The position numbers and the translations under genes are program-made. Shown in pieces: positions 53,404 to 63,917 of a DNA stretch of 64,000 bases (its first letter is position 1; each line of letters opens with the position of its first letter). The notes beneath the pieces are model-generated. The model did not search any database, was not told the DNA's origin, and saw nothing but the letters and a program-made list of their open reading frames with translations. This DNA is from FEN-1350 sp964643355 (GTDB lineage: Bacteria; Planctomycetota; Phycisphaerae; Sedimentisphaerales; Anaerohalosphaeraceae), in contig CAZXPW010000014.1 in the NCBI GenBank assembly GCA_964643355.1, forward strand, positions 20,671 through 84,670, given 5' to 3'.

Positions 53404-55044
53404 TCATGAGGGTGTCGTTGTCGGTCCCGCCTGCCGCCGGAACAAGTCTTCGTTCTTCTGCCACAATGCGACCATCTCTCGGACTCGGTCAGGATTTTCG
53501 GCCGCAAGGTTTTTCATCTCGCATCGGTCGGTCTTGAGGTCGTACAGTTCCCAGGGTCCCTCCTGTCCCTTGGCGACAAGTTTCCAATCGCCGACGCGGA
53601 TCGCGCGATTCGTCGTGTGATGAAAGAACAGAAACTCGTGATCGACCCCGTTGTCTTTGCTGAACGCCGGAACCAAACTCTTGCCCGGCAGTGGCGGGGC
53701 GTTTGAATCGGCCGGTTTGAATTCCTTCGCCGGCACGCCCGCCAGATCCAGAGCCGTCGGAAGGATGTCGATGAAGTGGCAGGGATTGTGACGGAGCTCA
53801 TTTTTCACCGAAACTCCCTTCGGCCAGTGAACGATCAGCGGAGACGAAATACCGCCCTCATGATTCCAGTGCTTGTGCAGCCGAAACGGCGCGTTGGCCG
53901 CGCTGGACCAGCCCGGACCGAGACATAGATACGACGCGGCCGAACCCGGCGCCGCGGTCGGATCGTGTTTGTCGCCGCGGATGATCTGCTCGGCGCTGGC
54001 GCCGTTGTCGGAGACGAACAGAATCACGGTATGATCCATCGCGCGCATCGCCGCGATCTGTTCGAGTACGCGGCCGATCTCGCGGTCCATGCGATCGATC
54101 ATCGCGGCGTGAATCGCCATCTTGTTTGCCTGAAAGCGCTTCTGTTCCTCCGTCAGCGTCTCCCACGGCACGGCCCGATCGGCCTCACCGGGACCGATCT
54201 CTTTGCTGAGCTGGTCGCCCGACAGATTCCACGACGGCAGTTCGTCCGGCTCCAACGGCGACAGTTCGCAGTTGACCAAGCCAGCCTTTCGCATTCGTTC
54301 CCAACGCCGCTTGCGGACGACATCCCAACCCTCCAGATACCGATCCCGATACCGCGCGATGTCTTCCGGTAATGCCTGGAGCGGAAAATGCGGGGCCAGA
54401 AACGCCAGATAACAATAGAACGGCGCATCGGGACACTTGGTTTCGTGTTCCTTCAAAAAGTCAATCGCGTATTGCGCGATCGCGCAAGAGTTATAATAAC
54501 CGCTGCTCGGCTGCACTGCCTGGAGTGCGCGGTCGTCGAGTTCGTGCTTCTGCGGCGCAAAGTATCGGTCGTGGTCGTTTAGCAGATACGACCGATCGAA
54601 ACCGCCGTCGGCAATGGCCTTCGGCGCACCCATCAAATGCCACTTTCCGGAATGATAACATCGATACCCCTGCGGCTTGAGATAATGCGGCGCAAGCCGT
54701 GTCCACTCCGGCAGCGGTCCTTGCGGCGGGTCCATGCGGACCTGCTGCGGGTAATAGCCCGTCAGCAAACTCGTCCGTGAAGGCCAGCACCGGCCGGTCG
54801 AATAACACTGCGTAAAGCGGAGACCCTCGGCTGCGAGCCGGTCCAGATTCGGCGTCTCGATTTCACCGCCGTAGCAGCCGGCGTCCGAATAGCCCATGTC
54901 GTCGGCGACGATGATCAGAAAGTTCGGCTTGCGCTGCGTTTCCCCGTTCTCAGCACCCGTGGCGAATCGTCCCGCGGCGGCAACCACTCCCGTCGCCATC
55001 AGCGACTTCATGAACTCGCGTCGTGTCAGGAATGGAGTTAACAT
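53404..55044 (-). CDS. Tat-exported sulfatase (arylsulfatase family S1)
   Basis: A 546-residue sulfatase. The N-terminus TRREFMKSLMATGVVAAAGRFATG is a Tat signal. NFLIIVADDMGYSD (metal Asp48-Asp49), CYGGEIETPNLDRLAAEGLRF and GRCWPSRTSLLTG follow; CWPSR (Cys86) is the C-x-P-x-R site where Cys becomes formylglycine. HSGKWHLMG supplies the Lys/His of the active site and VILFVSDNGA the later metal Asp-Asn. The C-terminal subdomain has HKHWNHEGGISSPLIVHWPKG. Needs an anSME or FGE maturase, not in this window. Substrate is unknown; the sialidase-like partner suggests a host- or algal-type glycan. A TATAAA box lies ~13 bases upstream of the start, close to the IS30 remnant. Confidence 0.93.
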   Translation of the reverse strand: MLTPFLTRREFMKSLMATGVVAAAGRFATGAENGETQRKPNFLIIVADDMGYSDAGCYGGEIETPNLDRLAAEGLRFTQCYSTGRCWPSRTSLLTGYYPQQVRMDPPQGPLPEWTRLAPHYLKPQGYRCYHSGKWHLMGAPKAIADGGFDRSYLLNDHDRYFAPQKHELDDRALQAVQPSSGYYNSCAIAQYAIDFLKEHETKCPDAPFYCYLAFLAPHFPLQALPEDIARYRDRYLEGWDVVRKRRWERMRKAGLVNCELSPLEPDELPSWNLSGDQLSKEIGPGEADRAVPWETLTEEQKRFQANKMAIHAAMIDRMDREIGRVLEQIAAMRAMDHTVILFVSDNGASAEQIIRGDKHDPTAAPGSAASYLCLGPGWSSAANAPFRLHKHWNHEGGISSPLIVHWPKGVSVKNELRHNPCHFIDILPTALDLAGVPAKEFKPADSNAPPLPGKSLVPAFSKDNGVDHEFLFFHHTTNRAIRVGDWKLVAKGQEGPWELYDLKTDRCEMKNLAAENPDRVREMVALWQKNEDLFRRQAGPTTTPS

Positions 55045-55072
55045 GCCTTGTATCCTTTATAGAATGCCAATT

Positions 55073-55445
55073 TCAATCGGAAGCGCAACGCTTGGGTTTC
55101 GCCCAAAACACCTCGGCCCGGGTCCGATAGCCCAAGCGCCTCCGGGGACGATTATTCAACAGCCGCTGGACCCTGTCAACCTCCGAATCCGAGATCCGAA
55201 TAAAATGCGTTTCCTTCGAAAAGAACTGCCGCGGCAATCCGTTGGTGTTCTCGTTGGTGACCAGCCGCCCACTCGAATACGGATGCGCAAAATAGGTCCG
55301 GATCCCCAACCGCAGTTCTATCTGGCTAAACTCTGAACATTCTTGTCATTGTCCAGCGTTATCGTCTTGTGTTTGGCTTTCGGCGAGCGTTTCTTCCGCT
55401 GGACCGTCTCCTCGGTCATCGCCGCGTTTTGATCGTTTCAATCCA
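55073..55445 (-). pseudogene. IS30-family transposase remnant, frameshifted
   Basis: C-terminal part of an IS30 transposase in two frames. The first (+ 55445 to ~55340) gives MTEETVQRKKRSPKAKHK then TITLDNDKN, where the second catalytic Asp of DDE is in TLDN; it stops shortly after. A shift near 55335-55345 moves into a second frame with IELRLGIRTYFAHPYSSG, then TNENTNGLPRQFFSKE carrying the catalytic Glu, and VQRLLNNRPRRRLGYRTRAE, ending at 55073. The N-terminal half and the terminal inverted repeats are not seen. It lies between the sulfatase and PHP genes; relation to the sulfatase operon's arrival is unknown. Confidence 0.85.
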
Positions 55446-55500
55446 AACGCTATCGGATTGCCATGACCGTGGGGATTATAGCTTGCGGCGCATCGCGGCA

Positions 55501-56256
55501 TTAGCGATTCAGGACATCATCGGGGCCGGATAGGGAACCCGCGGGGAGACGGGAGAGTACTTCTTCGGCGAACGAAGACTGGCCCATGGCCTCGGGGCTG
55601 TGAGAGTCTGAGCCGAAAACAAGCCGGACACCGGCATCGAGAGCGATCTTGTAGATCATGTGCCACTTGCGTCGGTAATGATCGGACAGCCGCGTTCCCG
55701 TCAGTTCGTTGATCTCCCAGGCGATTCGGTTTTTCGCGGAGACTTTTGCCGCTTCGGCCAGAGTCATCAGCGCTTCATCAAACCAATCGTCCAGATTGAC
55801 CGCCGTGGCTACCAGCCGCGCGGGATGCGCCAGCGTGTGGATTTTGGGGTTTGAAACGACGCCAAGCAGGGCGGTTCGCCAGAGGTTGAGAAACTGTTCG
55901 GGGGGCATGGTGCAATCGTCCGGGGAGTGCGGGTAGTTACCGACGGTCGGAACATAGTGAAACCCCGCAACGACATAATCACAAGCGCTGAGTTCATCGG
56001 TCACGAGTCGGCCGTCGCCATAGTCTCCGTCGACATCGATTTCGGCGCCGATGATCACCCGGCAATGATGACGACAGCGGGACAGTTCGGCACGGATCGC
56101 GGTCAGCAACGGAAGCCCGGTCGCCTGATAGATATGGTCCGTAATGGCGAGGGTCTCCAGGCCCAGCTCGTCGGCGCGGCGGACAATGGTTTCCACGCTC
56201 ATGCCGGGGGCATGGCCGCAGAATTCGGTGTGAATATGCAGATCGTAGGGAATCAT
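55501..56256 (-). CDS. PHP domain metal-dependent phosphoesterase
   Basis: A 251-residue PHP protein: YDLHIHTEFCGHAPGMSVETIVRRADELGLETLAITDHIY holds the first two metal motifs, VIIGAEIDVD the third, HTLAHPAR and LVFGSDSHSPEAMG the last ones. Length and layout resemble histidinol-phosphatase-type and YcdX-like members; the substrate is not determined. Its ATG overlaps the MFS stop (ATGA), so it is translationally coupled and ends the purC operon. Confidence 0.87.
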   Translation of the reverse strand: MIPYDLHIHTEFCGHAPGMSVETIVRRADELGLETLAITDHIYQATGLPLLTAIRAELSRCRHHCRVIIGAEIDVDGDYGDGRLVTDELSACDYVVAGFHYVPTVGNYPHSPDDCTMPPEQFLNLWRTALLGVVSNPKIHTLAHPARLVATAVNLDDWFDEALMTLAEAAKVSAKNRIAWEINELTGTRLSDHYRRKWHMIYKIALDAGVRLVFGSDSHSPEAMGQSSFAEEVLSRLPAGSLSGPDDVLNR

Positions 56257-57464
56257 GCCACGGGCTCCACGAGCGCAATACTGTCGGGTTCCACCGGGAC
56301 TTTAATCCGGTTCTTGACGCGCAACAGCAGGATCAATCCCATGACTGCCGCGATCAAATACCCGGCGGGCGTGCTATAGAAGATCCCGTCGAGCCCGTAA
56401 TATTCGGCGACGGGTCCAAGGCCCATCACGATCAGATTGGCAATCCCCCAGACGCCGCCGACCATCAAGCCCATACGCCGGCCCAGACCGGGTCCGGCGA
56501 TGCTTTTCGCGGCCGTAATCATCAGAGGATAACATCCAAACCCGACAAAACCGACCGCAATTAGTAAATATACAGATTGGCTGTAGCTCAGGGTAAACAG
56601 ATAGACGACCAGCAGAATCGTTGCCGATAACAGCCCCCAGGCCGCGATCCCCAACTCCCCGATTTTGCCTGCGGCCCAGCCCAGCGTCAGCGAACCGACT
56701 CCGCCTCCGAGCATAAACAGCGGAACGGTGGGCGTGTCGATTCCCATGTCGTGCAGCTTCTGCGGCAAAATCCACATCAGTACCGCCGTGGAGGTTCCCG
56801 CCAGCGTTGTCATCGTCAAGATCGGCCAAAAGGAGATCCCCGCGCTGGAGATGCCGACTTCGACGGGTTGGTCGGATTGTTTCGGTTCCACCGAAAGCCG
56901 AATTCCCATCGGCAGCAGGAGCACGACTCCAATGGCATACGCCGGAAGAAAAGCATACAAACCGGCCAAACCGTGCGCCAAGATGAGCTTGGGCGCCAAC
57001 CAACTGCCGGCGACAAAGCCGACCACCCCTCCGACCATAAAAACACCCGTGGTCATGGAAGGAGAGATCTTGTCGATGTGATGGATAGCCCGCAGAGCTT
57101 CCGGATGCGGCAGGGCAACGCCCCATCCGCTGATCACCGACAGGGTCAACAACCAGTAAATCGCGGTGGAATCCCGGGGGATCATTCCGATCGCCAACAA
57201 CGCCGCACACAGGACGACCCCGATATATTGAAAAATCGGCCGTTCTTTTGTCGCGCGCCAGCTTCCCGTGAGGACCTGTATCCAGTTGCAGATCAGATTA
57301 AAAATTCCCAACAGAAGACACCCCATCGCGTAACCGAAGTTGAACTCCTTTTGGATATAGGGGAGGGCGACGACAAAGATTCCTCCGGGCATATCGATAA
57401 TCCCATGCAGGGTGGTCAGACCCAGCAGTTGAATCCATTGAACGGTTTTGCTTGTATTATTCAA
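56253..57464 (-). CDS. MFS transporter
   Basis: A 403-residue major facilitator with about 12 membrane segments (for example WIQLLGLTTLHGIIDMPGGIFVVALPY, MGCLLLGIFNLICNWIQVL, FMVGGVVGFVAGSWLAPK, LIVMGLGPVAEYYGLDGIFY). The start is taken as TTG at 57464: GAGGG lies 7 bases upstream and overlaps the end of the ABC gene, and the protein then begins LNNTSKTVQWIQLL. The open frame runs much further upstream, but inside the ABC gene. The substrate is unknown; the coupled PHP gene may act on the transported compound. Confidence 0.85.
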   Translation of the reverse strand: MNNTSKTVQWIQLLGLTTLHGIIDMPGGIFVVALPYIQKEFNFGYAMGCLLLGIFNLICNWIQVLTGSWRATKERPIFQYIGVVLCAALLAIGMIPRDSTAIYWLLTLSVISGWGVALPHPEALRAIHHIDKISPSMTTGVFMVGGVVGFVAGSWLAPKLILAHGLAGLYAFLPAYAIGVVLLLPMGIRLSVEPKQSDQPVEVGISSAGISFWPILTMTTLAGTSTAVLMWILPQKLHDMGIDTPTVPLFMLGGGVGSLTLGWAAGKIGELGIAAWGLLSATILLVVYLFTLSYSQSVYLLIAVGFVGFGCYPLMITAAKSIAGPGLGRRMGLMVGGVWGIANLIVMGLGPVAEYYGLDGIFYSTPAGYLIAAVMGLILLLRVKNRIKVPVEPDSIALVEPVA

Positions 57465-57475
57465 TTCTATACCCT

Positions 57476-58264
57476 CTATAGGGATATATGCAAGTGGTAT
57501 CGCCCGTTCTTTCGGGCCAGATTGCATTGGCCATTGAACGCTCGGCCGATGGTTTGAGAATTCAAGATTTCGCCGGCGGGTCCGGCGGCGACAATACGGC
57601 CCGCGTTGAGCAGCAGAACATGGCTCATCCATGGCAGGATTTCCTCGACATGATGAGTAACCAGAAGGATTGTCGGTGCGTCGGGCCGGAGGACCATCGC
57701 CGACAGATCGGCCAGAAATTGTTCCCGCGCCGCGGGGTCCAGACCCGCGCAGGGTTCATCCAGAATCAGCAGGCGCGGACGGTTGATCAGGGCCCGCGCG
57801 ATGAGCACCCGCTGCTGCTCGCCCTGGGAGAGAGTATCGAACGGTTGCTGGGCAATCCCGGCCGTTCCGACGGAGGCCAGGATCTTTTCGGCTCTGTGCC
57901 ATTCGTCCGGCTGGATCGACCGATAGACGGCCATCGCCGCGTCCAGTCCGCTAACGACAATTTCAATGGTCCGATCCCAACTGGACAACAACGGCTGCTC
58001 GGCCGAACTGACCCAGCCAATCTGCCTGCGCATTCGCGGAATGCTGCACTGGCCGTATCGCTCGCCCAGTACACGGACCAAACCCGTAGTCGGCCACTCG
58101 TAGCCGGTCAGGATTCGTAACAGGGTCGTCTTGCCGGAACCGTTGGGACCGAGCAGAACCCAGTGTTGTCGCGGTTCGATCCGCCACGAGATATCGGAAA
58201 GGATCGCTCGAGATCCGCGGGAAAAACCCACGGCCTCCAACTGGATGAGCGGGTATGCTTCCAC
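57476..58264 (-). CDS. ABC transporter ATP-binding protein (orphan)
   Basis: A 262-residue single ABC ATPase: WVLLGPNGSGKTTLLRIL (Walker A), LSQGEQQRVLIARALI (signature LSQGE in place of LSGGQ), LLILDEPCAGLDPAA (Walker B) and LLVTHHVEEILPWMSHVLLL (H-loop). No permease or binding protein is nearby; the next gene is an MFS carrier. The H-loop and Asp-box layout resemble the YlmA/ModF-like ATPases that are also orphaned. GTG start at 58264, 3 bases after the purC stop codon. Confidence 0.88.
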   Translation of the reverse strand: MEAYPLIQLEAVGFSRGSRAILSDISWRIEPRQHWVLLGPNGSGKTTLLRILTGYEWPTTGLVRVLGERYGQCSIPRMRRQIGWVSSAEQPLLSSWDRTIEIVVSGLDAAMAVYRSIQPDEWHRAEKILASVGTAGIAQQPFDTLSQGEQQRVLIARALINRPRLLILDEPCAGLDPAAREQFLADLSAMVLRPDAPTILLVTHHVEEILPWMSHVLLLNAGRIVAAGPAGEILNSQTIGRAFNGQCNLARKNGRYHLHISL

Positions 58265-58267
58265 AAA

Positions 58268-59167
58268 TCAAGCCGAGAAGGGAAATTTTCGCCCCGTCAG
58301 TTTTTCATAGCCCTCGATATACTTGGCGGAAGTTTTGTGGACAATATCCGGGGGCAATTCGATGCCGGGGCCCGATTTGTCGAAACGGATGTCTTCGAGA
58401 TAGTTCCGGACAAATTGCTTATCATAACTTTCCTGATCGCGGCCGGGGGCATACTTGTCGGCCGGCCAGAACCGCGAGGAATCCGGAGTGAGGACTTCGT
58501 CAATCAGAATGATCCGTCCGTCTATCACACCCCATTCGAATTTCGTATCGGCCAGGATGATCCCGCGGCTTTCGGCATACTGTTCGGCCTTGCGGAAGAG
58601 TTCCAAACTTTTGTCGCGGACATAGCGGGCCGCGTCGGAACCCAGGATCTTGACGCACTCCTGATAGCCGATGTTTTCGTCATGTTTTCCCTGTTCGGCC
58701 TTGGTCGATGGGGTGAAGATCGGTTCGGGAAGTTTGGCGCATTGAGTTAGGCCCGCGGGGAGCTTGATTCCGCAAACGGTCTGCGATTTCTGATACTCTT
58801 TCCAGCCGGAACCGGCCAGGTACCCGCGAACCACGCACTCCACGGGTAACACGCGGGTTTTTCTGACGAGCATGGAACGGCCGATCAGTTCCTCGTTGTA
58901 TGTGGCAAAAACCGCGGGGAATTTTTTCACATCGTCGGTGATTAGGTGATTTTCCACCGACCCGGCCAGATACTCAAACCAGAATTTGGAGATCTGTGTC
59001 AACACCGCACCTTTGCAGGGGATAGGGCTTTTCATCACCACATCAAAAGCGCTGAGCCGGTCGGACGCTACGATCAGGAGTGTGTCGCCAAGATCGTAGA
59101 TATCGCGTACCTTGCCCCGTTTGGGAGAAAAACCGGGGATGTTGGTTTGGGAAACGACCTTCATCAT
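58268..59167 (-). CDS. purC: Phosphoribosylaminoimidazole-succinocarboxamide synthase
   Basis: A 299-residue purine pathway ligase (SAICAR synthetase) joining aspartate to CAIR. GFSPKRGKVRDIYDLGDTLLIVASDRLSAFDVVM, VECVVRGYLAGSGWKEYQ, PIFTPSTKAEQGKHDENI, GIILADTKFEWGVIDG and LIDEVLTPDSSRFWPADKYAPGRDQESYDKQFVR are the PurC signatures. ATG at 59167 with the promoter overlapping the HD gene's end. Heads the purC-ABC-MFS-PHP operon. Confidence 0.95.
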   Translation of the reverse strand: MMKVVSQTNIPGFSPKRGKVRDIYDLGDTLLIVASDRLSAFDVVMKSPIPCKGAVLTQISKFWFEYLAGSVENHLITDDVKKFPAVFATYNEELIGRSMLVRKTRVLPVECVVRGYLAGSGWKEYQKSQTVCGIKLPAGLTQCAKLPEPIFTPSTKAEQGKHDENIGYQECVKILGSDAARYVRDKSLELFRKAEQYAESRGIILADTKFEWGVIDGRIILIDEVLTPDSSRFWPADKYAPGRDQESYDKQFVRNYLEDIRFDKSGPGIELPPDIVHKTSAKYIEGYEKLTGRKFPFSA

Positions 59168-59232
59168 GTTTTACCTCGGAATTTAGACGAGAGGATCGGC
59201 CGGACTTCCGGTGGACCCGTTTACGGGGCGGT

Positions 59233-59261
59233 AGTGTACGGTTTGGGAACTGTTTTGTCAA
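59233..59261 (-). promoter_or_regulatory. Promoter of the purC operon
   Basis: Minus-strand perfect TTGACA (+ 59256-59261) and TACACT (+ 59233-59238), 17-base spacer, 66 bases before purC. The -35 box overlaps the stop codon of the HD gene. Confidence 0.55.
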
Positions 59262-60061
59262 GAAGCAGCCGGTTTGCTCCGTTCAATGGCCTGTTTGACA
59301 TAGTCCATGACAAATCCGGTCAGATGATTGATTTCGGGCGTATCCGGCAACAGGCGGATGAGCTCATCAAGGTACCCCCGATCCCGGATTCGAGCCAGAG
59401 ACGCGGCGAAGTTGATATCAAAAACCCAACCGAGCTGCATCAGTTTGACATCGTCGATGGTTTTAAGCTGGCGATAGTCGATGGGTTGACGGGCCAATAC
59501 GGCCGCGACCACTTCGGGGGAACAGCCGGGGGTATCGGGAAAGGCCACTTCCAGCACAAAACCCTCGGGTTTGCTGAGGTAGTCTTTGTAGTTTTTGATG
59601 ACGACATGGAAGATGTCGATCTTGTCGGCGTCGCGAATCAGACGGGCAAAGAGGATCGTATCGGCCGGTAGATCGGGCAGGGAAATCGCGCCGTGAAATT
59701 CGATGGATTGTTCGATGATTCGTCGCTCGGACTCGTCAACCTCCCTGAGCACATTGTGCTCAGAAAGGACCCGAAGACCCAGCAGACAGTGATTTTCGCT
59801 GCGGGAATCCATAAAAGTCTGGTAGCGGAGAAACTGCTCGAATCGGCCGGTGTCGTGCAACAACGCGATCGCCTCGGCGATGCGAGCGTCGCGATCGGGC
59901 AAGGCAAGACAACCCGCCAAATGCCGCATCTCTGCGCAGACCCGGTAGGTATGTTGCTGTTTCAGTTTCAGGTGTGCCTGCACGCGGATATTGTCGGAAG
60001 AAAAACCGCCGACATACCCCTGAAACCAGCGATACAACGCATCCAATTGTTCCTGACGCAT
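59258..60061 (-). CDS. HD-domain phosphohydrolase
   Basis: A 267-residue cytoplasmic HD protein: HTYRVCAEMRHL (first His), EAIALLHDTGRFEQFLRYQTF (HD pair), HCLLGLRVLSEHNVL, IIEQSIEFHGAISLPDL and LFARLIRDADKIDIFHVVI (last Asp) follow the metal-dependent phosphohydrolase pattern. RelA/SpoT, dNTPase or cyclic nucleotide roles cannot be told apart. The C-terminal ~90 residues (EVAFPDTPGCSPEVVAAVLARQPIDYRQLK) are shared with a group of similar unnamed proteins. Transcribed from upstream of the cupin gene, divergent to it. Confidence 0.85.
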   Translation of the reverse strand: MRQEQLDALYRWFQGYVGGFSSDNIRVQAHLKLKQQHTYRVCAEMRHLAGCLALPDRDARIAEAIALLHDTGRFEQFLRYQTFMDSRSENHCLLGLRVLSEHNVLREVDESERRIIEQSIEFHGAISLPDLPADTILFARLIRDADKIDIFHVVIKNYKDYLSKPEGFVLEVAFPDTPGCSPEVVAAVLARQPIDYRQLKTIDDVKLMQLGWVFDINFAASLARIRDRGYLDELIRLLPDTPEINHLTGFVMDYVKQAIERSKPAAS

Positions 60062-60212
60062 AATCCGTCCCGCTCATCAACGAAAGCCAAGCTTATACTC
60101 GATCCGGGCCAAAAAATCCACTACCGGCTAAAAAGGTCATGCAAAGAAACCTTGTTTCGGTATAATGAGTCTCGAATCCGGAAACGAGCAAGATATCCAT
60201 GGGAGACAATCC

Positions 60213-60497
60213 ATGCCGACGGTACGAGACATTGTGGTTCGAAAACCGGGACCGCAGGAAGCGGCGAAATGCAAAACCTGGCCAATCTGGACCTGCCAGC
60301 CCAGTTCGTTCGACTGGGAATATACGCAGACGGAGACCTGTCTGATTCTTGAAGGGCGTGTGACGATAACCGATCAACCGGCAGGGGCCGATTCGGTTTC
60401 GTTCGGGCCGGGAGATCTGGTGATTTTCCCGGTCGGTCTCAAGTGCGTCTGGAATGTGGCCGAAGCGGTTCGTAAGCATTACAGTTTCAGCGATTAG
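60213..60497 (+). CDS. Small cupin (DUF861-type) protein
   Basis: A 94-residue single cupin: CKTWPIWTCQPSSFDWEYTQTETCLILEGRVTITDQPAG then SVSFGPGDLVIFPVGLKCVWNVAEAVRKHYSF. This is the Cupin_3 pattern (WPIW... E-x-EGRVT ... GDLV-FP-G). Related to RmlC-like enzymes; likely binds a small acid or carries metal. GGGAGA lies 7 bases upstream of ATG 60213; an earlier in-frame ATG at 60165 has none. A TATAAT at 60160-60165 may be its -10. Separated by 35 bases from the HtrA gene. Confidence 0.85.
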   Translation: MPTVRDIVVRKPGPQEAAKCKTWPIWTCQPSSFDWEYTQTETCLILEGRVTITDQPAGADSVSFGPGDLVIFPVGLKCVWNVAEAVRKHYSFSD

Positions 60498-60532
60498 GGT
60501 TCAAGCCGGTCATCAACGAAAGGATGTTATCC

Positions 60533-62031
<1,499 letters not shown>

Positions 62032-62035
<4 letters not shown>

Positions 62036-63573
62036 GGCGATGGATCTGCGGGACATGGATTTCGGGATTAACGGCGGCGTTGTTTCTTGCCGGTTGCGCC
62101 GTACAGCCACCGGCAACGGCTTCAGATGTGGCAGCCGCCCTGCGGGAACAACTGAAAGATTCTCTGGTGTTTGTGGATGTTGCGGCCTATCAGTATGAAC
62201 AACTCCAGCCGTGGAAAACGCCGGACCTGGTCAAAAAATCCGGCTATGGCTGTGCCGTCGGGGCGGATCTGGTCCTGACCACCGCATGGAACGCCAGCGA
62301 TGCGGCCTTCATCAAGATTCGCCGATACGGGCAAAACGAGACGATTTCCGCCCAGGTCAAAGCGATCGATTATGAAAGCAATCTGTGTCTGCTTGAACTG
62401 GACGCCGCGGGCATCGGCGCAAACCCCCTCAAGCCGCTGACCTTTGAAAATGGGTATCGTAAAGGCGCCGAGGTCAGCACTTTCTGGTTGTCGCCGGAAG
62501 GAACCATCTCCAGCGGACGGGGATTTTTGGATCGAGCGGAGGTTTTTCAGTCCATATCGTCGTTTGCCAGCGTTTTAAACTTCGTCGTGGGCAACGCGTC
62601 CAAATCGTTTGGACGCGGGAGAGTTTATTTTGTAGGCAATCAGCCCGTCGGAATGGCTTGTTGGACCCATACCGAAACCGGAGAGGTCGGTTTGATTCCC
62701 GCCGAGACGATCCGGGCTTTTTTGGCCGATGCCGTCGAGGGACCCTACAACGGATTCGCTGTCGAAGGGTTTGATACGACGGAGCTGCTGGATCCTTCGT
62801 TGCGGCGGAGCTTAAAGATGCCGGATGGACTCAAGGACGGGATTTATGTCGCAAAGGTTCGCGGACTGGGGACCGGAAGCGATCTTTTGCGAAGGGGTGA
62901 TGCCATCTTGGCAATCGACGGTCACGCCCTTGACGCGCACGGAAAATATGAAGATAGTCAATACGATATGTTGGAATATCAAAACCTCATCAGTCGTCAC
63001 AAAGCCGGCGACGAAATCCAGTTTACGGTATGGCGAGAAGGACGGCAACTGGAACTGACCGGAAAAGCCGTCGGGATCGAGGCGGCGCGAATGCTTGTGC
63101 CGTGGTACGAATATGATAACCAGCCCGAATACATCGTCGTCGGGGGGTATGTCCTCCAGAAGCTGGCGCGGGATTACTTAAAGATGTGGGGGGAGAACTG
63201 GGAGGGCAAGACCCCGCCGCATCTGTATCATTATCTCTACCAGAAGGCGTTTGAACCCACGGACAAACGGCAACAGATTGTCGTTCTCAGTTACATTCTT
63301 CCGGCGGATATCAATCTTGGATATCACATGCTCGGTCGTATCGTAGTCAGTAAGGTCAATGGTGTCGAAGTGAGGAATCTATCGGAGGTGGCCGAAGCTC
63401 TGGCGGGTAATACCCAATCGCCGTTTCACACGCTGGAATTCGAACAGGAAAATCCGACGATCGTGATCCCGCGCGAAGGTCTTGCAACAGCCGATCAACG
63501 GATTGCCCAGCAATATGGGATTACAAAACTGTTTCATGTGCGAAATACAAAGGTCGATACCGGATCGAAATGA
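62032..63573 (+). CDS. Inactive HtrA-like paralogue, lipoprotein pseudoprotease
   Basis: A 513-residue lipoprotein (leader LTAALFLAGC) that follows the HtrA gene with an ATGA overlap and GGAGG upstream. It aligns end to end with the neighbour: PWKTPDLVKKSGYGCAVGADLVLTTAWNASD vs PWKQTPMSQGLGTGFIIAGNRILTNAHNVS, then YESNLCLLELD vs HDCDLAVLTVLD and VVGNASKSFGR vs NPGNSGGPV. His becomes Trp86, Asp becomes Asn117, and Ser becomes Ala189, so no peptidase activity is expected. The PDZ-like part (GIYVAKVRGLGTGSDLLRRGDAILAIDG) and the C-terminal domain are retained (RIVVSKVNGVEVRNLSEVAEALAG). Probably a membrane-tethered partner or regulator of the active protease. Confidence 0.88.
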
Positions 63574-63888
63574 CAGGATAATCAAGCGCATGAGTGCTTG
63601 GCAAAGATCAAGAAAAGGCCTTCGAGGAAGAACCGGCGGATCCAGACCGCTATGATCAGGATGGCTCGGTGGCGTTGCCATGGGCGATTGATTCATTCGT
63701 AATGTCTTGATACTGGGCATTGTCTTTGGTCCTGGTATTGGGTTTTCAGATCGACTCGAAGGTTCCGGTTCAGGATTGTCCGGCGGACCCCTGCCGGCGA
63801 TCATCGCCACATGAAACCTTCGAATTGTCTTTGGGCTTATCATTTTCTTACCCCCCGGTAAGTTCCTGGACATCCTTCATTGGATTGT
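63574..63888. other. Intergenic stretch after the pseudoprotease
   Basis: No convincing gene. A minus-strand frame (start near 63843, after a G-rich stretch) is Pro/Ser-rich and would run into the 3' end of the upstream gene; it is not like any family I know. No terminator with a T-run is visible for the plus-strand transcript. Confidence 0.35.
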
Positions 63889-63917
63889 ATTGTACCACGA
63901 CAGGCATTGTATGTCAA
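63889..63917 (-). promoter_or_regulatory. Near-consensus promoter firing toward the HtrA pair
   Basis: Minus-strand perfect TTGACA (+ 63912-63917) and TACAAT (+ 63889-63894) separated by exactly 17 bases, the best promoter in the window. It points left into a region with no clear gene and then the 3' end of the pseudoprotease, so it may make an antisense or small RNA. Confidence 0.55.

Noticed and set aside
63379..63843. Minus-strand frame downstream of the strong orphan promoter
   Set aside because: Pro/Ser-rich, no family, and overlaps about 195 bases of the pseudoprotease; kept as a possibility only in the finding on the promoter.
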